This document shows positions 37,801 to 52,800 of a DNA stretch of 64,000 nucleotides, piece after piece. This DNA comes from Vanessa cardui. Lineage: Eukaryota; Arthropoda; Insecta; Lepidoptera; Nymphalidae. The translations under genes and the position numbers were made by a program. Positions within the stretch are counted from its first letter, which is position 1. The number at the start of each line of letters is the position of its first letter. Location: contig NC_061131.1 in the NCBI RefSeq assembly GCF_905220365.1, positions 5,022,001 through 5,086,000 on the forward strand. The letters run 5' to 3'. Below the pieces are notes generated by a model that had not been told where the DNA came from, did not search any database, and saw nothing but the letters and a program-made list of their open reading frames with translations.

Positions 37801-40800
37801 ATTTACCTGATCTCTAATATTTAACGTGAGCAGCAAAAATTACTAACCAATTTTATCGGTTGACAAAAAGATAAATATTTAATATAAAAATACCTACTGT
37901 GTAAAAATATTACAAATCAAAATTTAAGGGTCAAAATCGTCTCAAAATATCACATTAATTTAAGCAAGCAGCAGTTTGTGACTTACTGGATGTACGGTAT
38001 CATATTTTACATCACTAATCATGTTGCAAAATTACCTCCCTTGGGTATCTATGACGGTAGTCACTTGTCTAGAGGTTATTAATTAAACACCGAGTGGCTC
38101 TGCTGCACCTGTATATACTTTTTTTTATTACGGACGTTTCACTTTGATATATGGAACTGCTTTATTTATGGAGGACTTGAAAACGGGTTGCGCTTTAACT
38201 TAATTTTGTCTTTTAATGTTGTTTGAAAATATATTTGTGGAAGTTTTTGGAAAAATTATAAGAGATAATGTATCAGATATCCTATTTTGTATCGCTTGAG
38301 TTAAGAGGACTTACTTTCGTATATATTATATTATACAGCATGTTAAGTTCCTTGGAAAAGCAAGGAAGATACGAATCAGTGTTACGATACTAATTAAGTA
38401 TTGAAAGCGTAGAACTAATAAATGTATTCGATATATCATACCTGATTAATATCTTGAAGTTTACGTTGATTACTTTACAGCTATTATTATTCGCAACAGT
38501 ATTTATATTTATAAAAGAGGTTTCTTAATTTTATTGCAGTATTATTAAATAGTTGTTTAAGACGAATTCATTTATGTTTCACTGGCCGTAATACACTAAT
38601 TTAACTAAATATAAATTATAAAAAAAATATGTCATAACCCGACCCGCCTCTTTAATTTTATTCGTAACACGGATGCGTTGACAGGGCACGTTTTATTAAA
38701 TTTAAATTGTTAACATTTTGATTTTTTCGTTATGTTGCAGTATTATTTTTTGCTTAAATATATTTAAAAATACTAATTAATACTAATACTTAAAGTAAAG
38801 TGGAGTGACGAAATGATTTGTTTGAATGCAAATTTATTAATCAAAAAATAAAAAATATTGAAATAAAAAAGCTCGTAAAAACAGGGTATGTTATATAAAG
38901 GCAGCTTGTTACAGAATATGTCTATGTAAATAGTTATATATTAATTTATATATACGATCACAGATACAAGTATAATATAAGGTATACGAATTTGATTTCC
39001 AAGAAAACAAGTTAATGTTAATTAACCATCGTGTAAGAGAAACTTAGGGAATGTAACAATGAACAAAACCCGAGTTCAACTCAGTGGCTTAACAGATTAT
39101 TAGCAGTAAAATTCTATTTTAATTAATTTAATTTGAATCAAATCACTGATTGAAAATCTTCACTATATTTAAAAATAGTTTTTATATTAATTCCTTTTTT
39201 AAAAAAAGAACGCATTGTATGCAACTAAAAAGATTAAAAAAAATATTTCATCTCTCAATAAATTGTTAAATTAAACACAATTTATATCCAAGAAATACAA
39301 CGCTCATTTCAATTATCAATTGTTATTACGCTAGGAATACTTGAATGGCGTACATTTTATTGAACAGTATTTCATAGAATTTATATCATAATTTTAAATT
39401 GAATATTTGTATCAGGAACTGAATGAATACTATCGATATATATAAAACGATCACATCTCTACTTGCTACAGAAAAAAATAAATATAGAAAATGCAGGCAG
39501 AGCTTATAGTAAATATTCACCTGTCATTAAATAATCACCACCGCCCATACTGGCTTTGTAAGAAATATTAACCATTGCTTACACCGCTCATGTGCCAACA
39601 ACCAAGAGTTCTGTCCTGAGTGTTTTAAGTTACACTGATTTACCTTCCAAATCGGAATATACCAATACAAAGTATTGTTGTTTGTGCTGTTTTTGGTAAA
39701 CATTCAGAGAGGATGCACAAAGCCATATCGCCAGGTAATTAAATTAAGAATATCAAGGCTCTTAAGCTTAGTATTTTATACATTAAACTTTATCTTATAT
39801 ATACTACCAAGGATTGTGTAAAACCATTAAATAAGCATAAAAATAGATAGACCAATTTTGATCCTTCTGCCCTTATCCCAATTTTATTTGTGGTCAACGC
39901 AGCTAGTCTTTTTCTTCCATGCTTCTCTGTCTGACTTCTCACTAGTAAATATTTCCATATCGTCTTGTATAGACCAATCAGTATTAAAAAAAAAAAAAAA
40001 CAAAGAGTACAGAAATAAATTTCTAAAGTAACAATAAGTACCCAAGTGTATTCCAACGTGTCTGGAAGATTGTATCCCAGGAGGAAATTTACGTATTCCT
40101 CTTTAAGTATTACACAGAGTATTTAAACAGGTATTATGTTACCTAACACCTACTTTCTTTGTTAAGTCTTTGTGAATTTTATATGTGACGTGGCATGTTA
40201 ATTATATACTCGTCCCTTTAATTAATTGCTTTTAACCTCACACCTACACATGGTTATCTGTCGTGCTATTAAATTCGTACATTTCTTTGAAGTATTTTAG
40301 TTCTTATTTTTCTTTAATTTCCTATAAGCTAGTCAATAGGATCTCCCAGCGGAAATATATAGTATCCGGTTACTTTAAGTATTTAAGTTATGTTTTTGCA
40401 TTGCCCAAACTTTACGACACAATATTTATGTAACAATGTTACCAAAATAATGTCTTTAATTAATCAACTATGAGACTTCACTCCATTATAATTAACTCCT
40501 TATTTAACTATCTAATGCAATTATTTATTGAAACACTGTCATGTACCACTCATTAACTGTTCTACCGTCAAACAGCAATACTTTGTATTGTTATGTTTTG
40601 GTTTGAAAGGTGAGTGACTACAGGCACAAGGAATATAATTGCTTTGTTTCCAAAGCTAGTGGCGCATTGGAGATATATGGACTGAATAAAACAATTTACG
40701 ATCCCAATATCTATGAGCCTTGGTGACCACTAACCATCGGTTGGGCCGCATTTATAACATCTCATAATATTGCCTGCTGTGGTAAAAGGGGGGCTGGTTC

Positions 40801-43800
40801 CCTTTTTAGGTTATGCCCGTGATCAGAATTGCGATTCAACGGAAAAAGATGGCTCCTTGCCACCATTCTACGTAGTCAGGTTTTATAAACTATATGTACT
40901 TCCTATTTTATATAGTTAAATGAATTAATATTAATAATTCTTATATCAATAAATGTCTGTCAATGTATGCCATAACTTTCTTTTAAATATTTTATAATTA
41001 AACAAATATGTGCCGTTACAAAAATAGAAATAAGTAAATTTATATATTGTAACATAAATATTTAATACTTTTTAATATTCAATATTTAATATCAGTCTTT
41101 TAAATATTCATCGCTTGCAATGACTGATGTTTTCTCAAAGTATTTTACATACTGTATGTTTGAGTAAAGCCTACGCGATCAAAATGGTACTACGGTAAAT
41201 AATATATGTGAAATTAGAAATATTTTTAGTAAAAATGTGACTTTAACGATGTTTGATTTAGTTTGAAATACAAATATTATGTTTTTTTAATACGTAAATT
41301 AGGTTAAAGTAATAACGGCCAATCTCTTCTCAATTGTCTATTAGACTCTGGTTACATTTAGCTGGTTCTAACTGGTGGTTCATGGGTGTTGTGAGACCCG
41401 ACTGATTATTGAATGATTATTTAAGCTCATCCATCTAAATTATTTAGTTCATAGGTTCACAGGAATATATAAATGTAAATGATATCATTGGTAATGTTGT
41501 GATTACTTTATATACATTGTTTTGGATTGAAAAAGAGTAACTACTGAACTTCTTGCCAGCTCTTGTCATGAAAAAAATAAATAAATACATATCTGTGGCG
41601 AATTGAGTAGTAATCCGTGAAACGGTGTCAAATTCATTTCATTTCCAACAGACTAATCGAAGTGTGCAAATTGATATTATATTTTTTTTAATCTCTTTTA
41701 ATATAAAAAATGCTGTTGTTTGGTAGTTTGTTGTTTTTAGCAGTCCAGTATATTTAGGACTAATTAATGTATTATATAAAAATTAATTACTCATAAATAT
41801 AAATATGTAATAAAAAAGGCAAACGCAGCTACAAGTGAATTAATATAGAATTGATATTAAACAAGAAATGTTTTTATAAATAATAATATGTGTAAGCTTT
41901 CGAAAGGATCCATAAAAGTGGATTTCCTGAATCCTCTTCATATGCCTTTCACGTACAATTATTGTACCCTTACGTTGAAAGTTACTTAGACAGAAACATA
42001 TTTTGTAGGTTTTCATAAAGAAATCTTGCTTCTGACACAGAATGGCAAGTCTAAAAAATTATATTGATATCAGGTTTTTTGCGTGACTTTGCGACACTGC
42101 ATTAGCGTGTTTGCATTGTGGTTTAGCGTTGTTTAACTTTATTAACGTATTTGCAAATATAATAAATATGGCGTCCTTATATTATCCTATGTATTAATTC
42201 AAAATGTAAGCTCTTTTTGTTTATCCTTTTTCTAATGATTTATTAACAAAAACCCAAACAGTCACATTATAGTAGCAGACTTCAGGGAATTATCGTAAGA
42301 TTAGTGCGACGCTACTAAGCGAATCAAAGATGGGCGATTATTTTAACTCCTTTCATCTGCAACTAAAAATAAATAAAATAATAGAATTACACGTGTATTA
42401 TTCGCTTTATTCACGTAGTTTGTTAAAATCATGCAAAATACAATAAACACACTCCCGAAAACTATGAAGTAATAAAATTTTGAGTATCAAGAAATTAATA
42501 TAACTAAATCCATAGGTCGATAATTGATGACTCGACAGGGTATAGATATCATTTATAATCTCCTAGCGGACGTGTTGAGAGGTATTCGTAGAAGGGCCCT
42601 ACAAGGGTCCTATTAGACAATGCTCAAAGATAACACAGATAGGATATGACCTTATACACTTAAACGTGCCAAGTATATACATTAAGGAGGCAAGAGAGAT
42701 CACAAGATACATAGACCCAAATTCATCCAATGGTTGATTATTAATTTAAAATTAGAACGCGTTCGTTATCCAATGGTCCTGTTACACGTAACAATTTAAT
42801 TCTACCCAACGAGTAAGCTTGTTTTTTTTTAGTGCAGTCCTTTTTATCAAATAGAGAATGTGAAGTCTGAATCACAAAAGCTGTGCAGAAGTAAGAACAA
42901 AATTATCGTTGAGCATGTAGCTGAGCTGCATTGCAAAATAAGCATGTAAAATTCTGCATGCTAATATATATGTAATTCTTCATAATAATTACAGGCGACG
43001 TTATATTATTTACACTTTTTTGAGCTTAATTACAATTAAGTATCGAGAATTAACTCAATATTCCATTTTCAAATTTGAGATCGAATTAAAAGTAAATGCA
43101 ATTATAACTGTGGCGGTGCAACGTATATTACGAAAGATAATTCGTTTGAGTTTATTACCTTTTGCATGCGAAAATTATAAAGTCAGATTTTTAAAATATT
43201 ACTCGACGATAAGTACCAAACGTTGCCGGATTGATTTTGGTATATTGTTCTCTATTGAATGAATGAGTATGAATGATAAATATAAATATATATATGAGAC
43301 AACATCACATACATTACTCTGATCCCAATGTAAGTAGCTAAAGCACTTGTGTTATGGAAAATCAGAAGTAACGACGGTACCACAAACACCCAGATCCAAG
43401 ACAACATAGAAAACTAATGATAATCTACATCGACTCAGCCGGGAATCGAACCCAGGACCTCGGAGTGGCGTACCCATGAAAACCGGTGTACACCATTCGA
43501 CCACGGACGTCGTCAAAATGGAAATGATAAGGAAATACGAAATTTATTATGGCCGTAATATAATTAATACGATAGTATTTATAGCTTAAGTGGATCTATT
43601 CCTGTCTTTTATTGCAATTTTATAAACCTAATATTGTTTGGAAGCAGTCTCTGTTAAGCGATATGGTAGCCTTATTATCAAAGTTGTTTATTATCATACT
43701 TCTGATTTTCTTATATGTTCAAAAATAGTATAATATATCTATCTATATTTGTTATTAGTAATTTGTACCTTAGTACTACTAATCAATATATCAGGTTAAT

Positions 43801-46800
43801 TTAAAGGTTAGTTAAAGTCAAGTCAAAAATCTTTATTCAAAATAGAATAATAGAAGTGATTACACTTTCTTATTGATAGTCAAAAAATCTACCACCGGTT
43901 CGGAACTTAAAACCTCAGACCTGAGCAGAACCGGTGAAAGAAACAGCGGCATCAATTTTTTTTCATCTTTTAACCTGATATATTGTCATTAAATTTGATT
44001 TTTATAATCATATGTATAATAATTGTATGTAATGTATAATAATTGATAATCATATGTAAATGTATAATAATTGATATTATCATTAAATTTGATTTTTATA
44101 ATCAAATTATGTACATTATAATTGCATAATAATTATATTATAACACGTATTTCAAATAACAAGCCAAGGCTATAATAATCTGCATACCCGACGAATGAGA
44201 AATTAAAACCTTATTTTTTATTACCATCGTTTAAATATCCGAAGTAATCCTCAAAATGTTTCTTATATTCGTATTTAAACAATGACGTAAATGTGAATAT
44301 TCATATTAATAGTTTTTAATGCAACCTAACTTTTTAAAGACATGGAGAGGACTACGGAGTCCAGGACACGCGCCATCTTGGTTTTCCAGGGTGCGACGTT
44401 ATCCGATTCCTACACATCGCATCATTGATCCCACTGAAGGTATGTATTAATTTATTAAGTATGTATTTATAAAATTTCAATATTATTTATGAATAATAGC
44501 TTATGAATGATTATAACACATTAAAAAAACCCGATTCGAGATTCTCTATTTAAAATAATTTCAGGAAATAAATTAAAATCTAAAAAAAAAATGCTAGAAT
44601 TTAATATGGGTTACGTGTAATTTTAAACATTCTGTTTCAAAGCCACAATGGAACATATTTTTTACAAGGTTATGTAACGAAGTACAACATACATTGAAGT
44701 TTAAATGTTTCTTAATAAAGTTTCTGTGATAGCTTGTAATATATCAAAAAGTTACTTTTGCACATGCAGTCACAGCTTAAAAAAACGCCACAATGTTACA
44801 GCTCACCTGTCTCTCTGTGTCTTTTAAATTTTAAAATCAAGAAACTCACTGTAAGGCCCTTATCACATTTTCAATTACATTAACTATAATTCTTTATATA
44901 ACCAACTTTTTTATGTACAAGCTTAGTTTGGCATGTAAAGATATATGTATACTTTATTTAAAAAAATAATATTAACTATATCGTCCTATTTACAATATGC
45001 ATCAACTTATTATTAAAAATATTTATTATTATATAGACTGTTTCCTGGTAACGTCCGAAGAAGGGGAGCTATTCTTTAAGTCGCCCTCCGACGAGCCGAC
45101 AGTATGTGGTATCTACATGATAGCGGAGCCAGATAAGCGGATCCAGGTCATATTCAACTATCTAGATGTACCATGCGACAATGGCGGCTTAGTCGCGGTA
45201 AGTTGCAAATTATACAACTAATTTTTATTTGCAAACACTATATAAATTCTTCCGCCAACCTGCATTGGAACAGCGTTGTGGAATATGTTCCAACCCTTCT
45301 CCTTAATGGGAGAGAAGGCCTTAGCACAGCATTGGGAAACCTGCAGGCTGTTACTGTAATGAACTGTAGCTAAATTGTTTAATAATAATGTATAAATAAT
45401 AATAAAATAGCATTATGTGTGTACATGTTATGTTACAATATTATATTCTGTTGTACATGTTAATATATTAGGAGTACACATGATTATTTTCGAATATTAA
45501 GTTAAGGGTAAGTTATTCGTAAATTTATTTCGTATTCATTCTTATTTTTTCAGCGGCATTTTAGAGCTCATTTTCTCCACAAAAAAAACTCTAATAAGTA
45601 TTACGCTTCAATGAATGTTCGCAATAAAGTCGCTTTCAAACAACTTTTCTTTTAATTGGAAAGCTGGCGTAACTCCGCAGCATGCATTGGCTGACAAAAA
45701 ATTTAAATGCAAGCCATGTGTTGCAACTTTGTTTGAAAAATTTTTCATCTCACCCTGTGTAACAGTTCGATGAGGAGTGTTTTACACGCGACCTATAATC
45801 CAAGTCACATACTCGGAAGTTTTAGTAAAATAAAAGTTAATATCACGTATAGTACGACACAAATTAGATGTAGCATCGGAAAATGCAAAATAAAACTGAT
45901 TACTGCCGATTTACACGACCAATAGAAATAGCTATCAATCGCGTCAGTCGACGCTATTCGTCGCTATAGATTCTCACGTCAGTTCAACCCAAAAATTCGA
46001 CGTCTCAAATTGACGAATATATTAGGTCATATGATGTTACACGTTGTTACGTTTGTGTAAAGATCATATTCGCATAAAAAATAAATATTGATAATTTGGG
46101 ATGGCGTACTCAATTCGAATGTTATCTATCGGTTTTACGAATTTTGCCGATGCGACATCTAAGTTGTGTCGTACTATATATAGGAATCGTAATATACTCA
46201 TAAAACAAATAGTAAAGGTTTGCTTGTTGAAGTGATAGACCTCTCATTTAAGACGAATGCACACCATAGGATCGATTGAATCAAAACCAGCCTTTTTAAA
46301 AAAACGTTACTTTTTAAGATGCGCTATGTATAACTTCTTATTTATCAAAATAAGGTAAATAATAGATAGATTTCTTTTCTTTCTGTGATAATAATAACTT
46401 CCTAAACGTTACGGCGTCAATTCTCAACTAAGACTCACCATCAGTTTTCATATTATACTCATAAAGTAAATAGTAATTTACTTGATTTACTTGTTTACGT
46501 AACTAACTTCTTATTGGACACAATAGGAATGATTGAATAAAAACCAGACTATTAAAAAAAATTAAGTTTCTTATTTATCAAAATACAATAAGGAATACTG
46601 TAAGCATATATTTCGTTTTTTCTGAGATAATATTTCTCTAAAACAATTTACGGTGTCCATTCTCAACTAAGAGTCGCCAGTACTTCAAAATATATTAAAT
46701 ATATTACGTAAGTGTATGCATATAAGAGCACTCTCAATTCATGTACTCTCATTTTCCTCCCTGAGTTCAATCGCAGAAATAACAGCATTGCATATATTCC

Positions 46801-49800
46801 GAATTACAATAATTTAAAAACTGGCAAGGACCATGATTTGAACCCACTATCCTAAATCAGTAGCCCTTTTAAAAACCACAATACTAATAAGGCAGTGAGT
46901 TAAATTATCATGGTTATAAATCATAATCCATAATCTTAATGCAAATATAATAAGCAAAGTGTTAAAGTTATACTTCAAGAAAATAGTCAATTTTCTGTTG
47001 CGCGGGTAGAAAATGGGATTGTTACTTAAAATAACAAGATTGCAGTTTACAAATTGATTACGTGATGTTATAAAACTTTTTAATTGTATTCTAAGAAGTT
47101 AGTACTTCATGAATTAAGGACAAAATAAAAATGTGTTAACAATTTAATTATAAAATGAATTCGGGATGACCATACTGCAGCTTCTAGCTCGTTTCATGTT
47201 AACAAGAATTTACAAATCAAAAGTTTACTTCACTATAATTTGTATATGTTTTTCTTGTGATAAAGTGAGTCAAGTTGATTAGTTTATATCTGCGTTCTGC
47301 GTTTGATTCTTAGGTTCAGCCATATACACTTTTCGGGCTACCTAATCAAGAAAGTCCAAGTAGAAATCTGAAATTTAGCAGATGGTTACACTCCTATACA
47401 ACTCTGTCCGATCATGATCATGTCAGATTAACGTAATATTGGAGTATGAGATTGAGATAGACACCTCATCTATGTCATATTTATATTATAGATTATTTAT
47501 TGTAGATTATGTATATATTCTTTTTAAATATTAAAAAAAAATCAGTGTGGGCCACGTCCAAGAAGACGACAATAATGAAATCCAGCGAAGATCTGCTGAT
47601 GTTTAGTAAAAAATATAAAATATAAAACGCCAAAATGTTTTTATATAAAATGTAAAAAAAGGCACGGGTATCTGCGAGCCTGTGGATGTAAATTAAATGA
47701 TAAAAAAAAATTATCATATGTTTTATTTAATTACTTGTATTTGTAGTGGATCGATGGCTGGGAGTTGAACGGGCAGGTCTGGCCAGCGGATTCCTGGGAC
47801 GACGACAGGGTTGTGGAGTCGTGCGACAGTCGACCACAACGCAAGCTAGTATCACGACAGAACGCCGCCTTAGTTCAGTACAGAGTACCGGCTCGTGGAA
47901 AGGGATTTGCGATAACGATACGACATTTGAGAAATGCAAGACGTAAGTGTGAATACGTTTTAATTGTTTCATAGAATTAGATAGAACTCTTCATTACTTA
48001 TTGAAAATGATTGTGATCAAGCTGACTACTTCTTGTAAGTTATGTCTCAGAATTTCCTATACTAAACGTAACTGCTTAATATAGGAAATAGGAAATTAAT
48101 TCTAAAATTTTCTTTAAATTACATAAACGGCGAATATGTACTTAAGTTGCACTACAAAGCTAATCTAAACTTTATTCTCGCATTTTTTAATTAAATAATT
48201 TTCATTATTTAATAATAATAATCTAGGAATATTTCAGTAGGATAAATAAAATCTAAATACTCTTTACTCGACTTCGATCTTATAGGGACTTCTTATAGTC
48301 AAGTCACCGGATTAATATACATACGTCTGACACCGGTTTGAAATAATGATTATTTAATTTTTATTAAATCCTGTATGTATTTATGTTGTGTAATGAGCAT
48401 TATTCACTATATTTACATAATGAGTTAAAATATAATACGTCTACGGAAAAAGTTGCGATCTCTTCTATCACTTCGTTTCCGAAACACTACTTTTCAATTT
48501 GGACTCATAATTGTATTCAATTGGATTGGTTATTTTAAGAGTGTGTTTCAGCTTTGTATCGAGTTTTTATCCCATCACATATTACTGTTTACCTGTTGTA
48601 TAATCCAGCCCAGGCACAAAGGTCGCTGGAAGTATGCATTATGCAGGCTTTTCGACGCCCGCTTGCTTTTATATTCTTTACATTGTGTCACAAGTCATTA
48701 CCAGCGTTTTTTTATTAGTATCCTTTAACTATACAGTCTGCACTTGAATATTTAAGCTTATATGACATGCAAATATAGTTAACTAGCTACCCGTCTAGAA
48801 ACGTTGTACGTAGTATAATAAGGGTTTATATGAAAATATTCTGTCGTAATCTATACGTATAGCAGTTGAAGTGTCTGTTTGTGATATTAAAATAGCCCTT
48901 TTTTACTCAATGCGTATGTATGTGTACACTGTAGAATTTTTGTCTGTCTGTTTGTCTGTTTGTTACGGCTAACCTCTGGAAAGGCTGGACCGATTTTGAC
49001 GGGACTTTCACTGGCAGATAACTGATATAATAAGGAGTAACTTAGGCTAAAATAATATTTTTTTTTGTTAAATGCAAACGCATACAATGTGGCGGGCACA
49101 GCTAGTACATAATATTATAACTGTTTTACGGGGCGCTATTTAAACTAAAAGTTAACATAGATTTTCCAATTTCTCATCAAAATCTTATTAATTGGACACT
49201 TAAACCTTCCTCATGAATTATTTCGTTCAATGCTGATTAATGTAAAGAAATCGTTCTGTAGTTTTTTTTTATTTTATCGCCTTTATAAACAAACAAACAG
49301 ATCTAGCGGAGAGACATTATATCAATTAATATAGTGATATATTATACTTTTAAACAAGGAGTTGGTTTAAAACTTCGTTCAGTTGAAATTGGAATTTTAT
49401 TTATAAAATAATTATATAAAAACTATAACTAGGAATAGGGACCCATTCCAACTCACACAATAAATCTTCTTCACATTAAATTACTCCAGCTGTTTAAGAA
49501 GTTCAGTGACACTGAGAGAGAGTTCTATGAAGAAGAATTATTTATACAGAGATTTTATTGTACGTTTAAATCAACGTGAATACAATCAAACAAAAATTCG
49601 TACAAACGTCTTATCGCTGGTAAACGATCTCTTTTAGGCAACAGTTATCATTTAGCACACTAGATTAACTTTTATTATATAAATATTAGAAAACTAATTT
49701 TATCACACTAGAATAAGCGCGAGCTATTTTTTAGGATTATTTTTTCCCACTTATCTAAGTAGATTGAAAAATAAAATAAAAATAACATCACAGTTTCAGT

Positions 49801-52800
49801 GTCATGTAATACTTTCATGCGTGTGTATATTAGATGATTATTATACGTATTTAAAATATTATCTCTTTTATAGTAATCGTCACTCGTATTTACAAGATGT
49901 ATTATAGCACGTGCTATAAGACATCTTATAAATGCGAGTGTCACTCATAATAAAGCAAAGAGACAATTTAACTTGGAGGAGTGCGCCTTTGCTAGATAAA
50001 GAAGCCTTACAATTTATATTCCATGCACTCTCAGGCTAGTCATGTTATCATGACAACATTTTGATTGGATTTTATTTCACGCATACAAAAATAATTGTTA
50101 TATTTTTTTGTTAACATAATGTAACTTAAGCATATTGCACCTCTCGCATAACAAAAAAATAATATCAGTATCCGATCGGAAATACAATTGTAATCTATTA
50201 ATAAATAAGAGATTAAACAAAGTCGATAAAACATCGATAAAATTAAAGCAAATAAATTAAAACAATTGTCAATACTACTAAAATGTATTTAACTTAAGTC
50301 AAATCGAGTTCGCAATAGTTTTTATTTTATCAAGTGAAACATTCAATAAACCGAGCAAATTTCACTCTAAATTCTACCACGAATTTATTTTAACGTTTTG
50401 TAGCTCAATGCACAAATAGAATTGGAAGCAATGGAAACGGAAAATGTATACTCGAATTTAAAGCGGATTTATTTATATAGATCTACTAGTTATCAAGCAA
50501 AGCAAGTAAGCGATTGCGTTTCCATTTTAGGGTTTCGTCGTCAAGACAGACATATAGACAGCGTTACTTTTATATTTATTATTTTTATAGGTTAATAAAG
50601 ATGACATTGATAATATTGAAGAACAATCGCATTTAAAAGTAATATATAGTAAGAGAAATCCTTCATCAGTTATCAAATTCATTCCTTTATCAATTCCTTA
50701 ACTTTTAGTACCTTTTGAATTTAAACATCAAATCATTGCGACGCAATATGTCATTCTCAATAGGTAAAGCAGAATATTACTCATACTGAGCACACGAAAA
50801 TAGATCTTAAGGTGACGAATCTGTTCTTACCCCGACTGTACATTCAATACGAAAATTAAGGGAACAAACCATTCAACTCAATTTTGCTTCCAAAAGTGTT
50901 TTTTCATAACGTTTTCATAATAAATAACAGATGACTGTATTAAAATTAATGGCGGTGTTACGATTTCAATAAAGATAATCTGGTTATTTTATTATATTAA
51001 TTCTTCAAACATAAATGAAATAAATCATAATCCATAAACAGTTTTTTATGCGAATCTTTTCAATAGGCTATTTGACTGATTTTTAAAATCCTTTTTATTA
51101 TTTAGAAGAAGTTAAGGAATCCAGTAAGAGTTGATTTTTTATTTCTAGTAGATATTTGCCGAAAAATATCATATTAAAACTCCATATTTAAATAGCGCGC
51201 AAAAACGCTACTTGGACAATATGGCGCTGCAATGGGGTCGGTGACGTTACTTTCCTGTATTTTAATCTGTGGTACATATAGTAGAAAAGCAAGGTTAACA
51301 AGAAAGTGACTCCATCATAAACCAGGCCAACCAGGAGCGTTTTGTGTCACGTGACAAACGTTTGAAAAAACGCATTTTTATTAATGGATTTTTCAATAAA
51401 TTAAGAATTATTTTCAACTTTCTTTAGTAAATAACCATTTTTAAACTCAAAATATACACTGATTACAATAATTCATAATTTATTTTTCGCATTGTGAAAT
51501 AGCCTATTGTCGGTAGAATATTTCACTAGTGTGTAATACTCCGAGCTTTACCACAACTGGACCACAACAGGGGAAGGATGTGTTACATTGGAATAATCTT
51601 ATAGCCTTTCCGAACCGTACTGAAGACGGCCATTAAAGAGCTTTAAGTGGTTATGAATCCCACATAATCCGAATCCCTCCGAAAAGGACTCAGATCTTTC
51701 TAAAGAAAACTATTGTATAATACTAATATTTATGACGTGACTTTCCAAGAAATAATTTACGGTGCACGAATTAAATTGATTTATTTCAAGAGTGTACGTA
51801 AGTCTTTATTATAGGAAATAATAGAAAATACGACCATTTTATTCTTAGTTCGATAGAAGCTTCATGCAAACAAACTTTACAAGTATGCCTCAATTGCTTG
51901 AACAAGTCGTGACTAGTATTATTGTCCACAGTGACTTCTTTTTAAATTAAAAAAAGTTAAGTAAGATGCACGCGTTCAAACCACTTTTAAATTACAGATC
52001 TTTAATAATGCTAAGTGATATCTGTTATAAATTTCATAAAAATAAATCTTTCTTTCTTTCTTTCCTCTTTTTGCAATAATGACACAGGATAAGATTTTGT
52101 AAATGATATAAAAAGTGTGGATTAATTTACAGTTGATTTCTATGCAGGATATATATAAATGTAATTATTTCATTGGCGTACTCTGTAATAAAAATTATGG
52201 ACAAGAGTAACCAGTGGCGATTCTTCTCGCTATAATGTATTTTCCGAACCGGTGTTACATATTTATTTCAATACTGTAACGTACCATTCAATAGTGCTTT
52301 TATGACCCTAATTTAATGAGAAATATTTTGATTTTTAACAAATGTTAGGTCTATAAATAAAAATTTTAACAAAAAGAAAAACCGAGTTCATACAAAACAC
52401 TATTTTAAAACAAATGAATATGCACTATCAATATCAGAGTCCTCCTAAGTAAAATTAAATGAATAATTTTAGACTACTTAAAAGTCGATTTACGATTATA
52501 TAATGTAGTTATAATTATTGCTATATATTAAAACGTCGTTATAAACGATCAGGATAAATTATTTAAATTATTTCTTTAATTATTAACAGTTGATTAATCT
52601 GTATACGAAAGCAGTCGGTGATTTTCCACTAGATTTTCTTCGGAAAATACATTCGAAGCCGGACATATTTTTTTTAAATTATGCGTTTAGTGAGTGTTTG
52701 TACGAGCTTGTACGATGGTTTTCTAAAGTTTATCGTATTCTTTTAGCTTGCAATCAGATGCTGTTCGGGACAGAAGGAGTGTACACGTTGCGTAATCATG

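Larger units (their letters stand above)
22869..44339 (+). other. Crhbp intron 1 (21.5 kb)
   Basis: The intron runs from GTAAGT to TTTTTAAAG and holds the mariner, two SINE families, MITE copy B, the nested LINE and many repeat pieces, listed separately. Long stretches without a recognised element (about 22.9-25.8, 28.6-29.5, 30.0-32.5, 37.6-39.5 and 40.9-43.2 kb) are AT-rich with only short unsupported open frames. I see no nested host gene on either strand. Confidence 0.65.
45198..47746 (+). other. Crhbp intron 3
   Basis: A 2.5-kb intron holding a SINE 3' piece (45246-45360), MITE copy C (45848-46178) and a diverged tandem duplication (46192-46680). No exon is seen in the rest. Confidence 0.75.
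47943..52746 (+). other. Crhbp intron 4
   Basis: A 4.8-kb intron. It has a LINE-like tail at 48935-49115, a dispersed repeat at 50650-50800 and a LINE fragment at 52200-52262. Short open frames at 48453-48728, 49708-49944 and 50040-50234 have no support. The remainder is AT-rich with nothing recognised. Confidence 0.65.

Noticed and set aside
47727..47974. Open frames on the minus strand and in another + frame over Crhbp exon 4
   Set aside because: They are shadows of the GC-richer coding exon; only the frame used in the model shows CRHBP motifs.
52590..52746. In-frame N-terminal extension of Crhbp exon 5
   Set aside because: It lies before a good acceptor, has no family likeness, and the residue Pro formed across the splice matches the vertebrate sequence.
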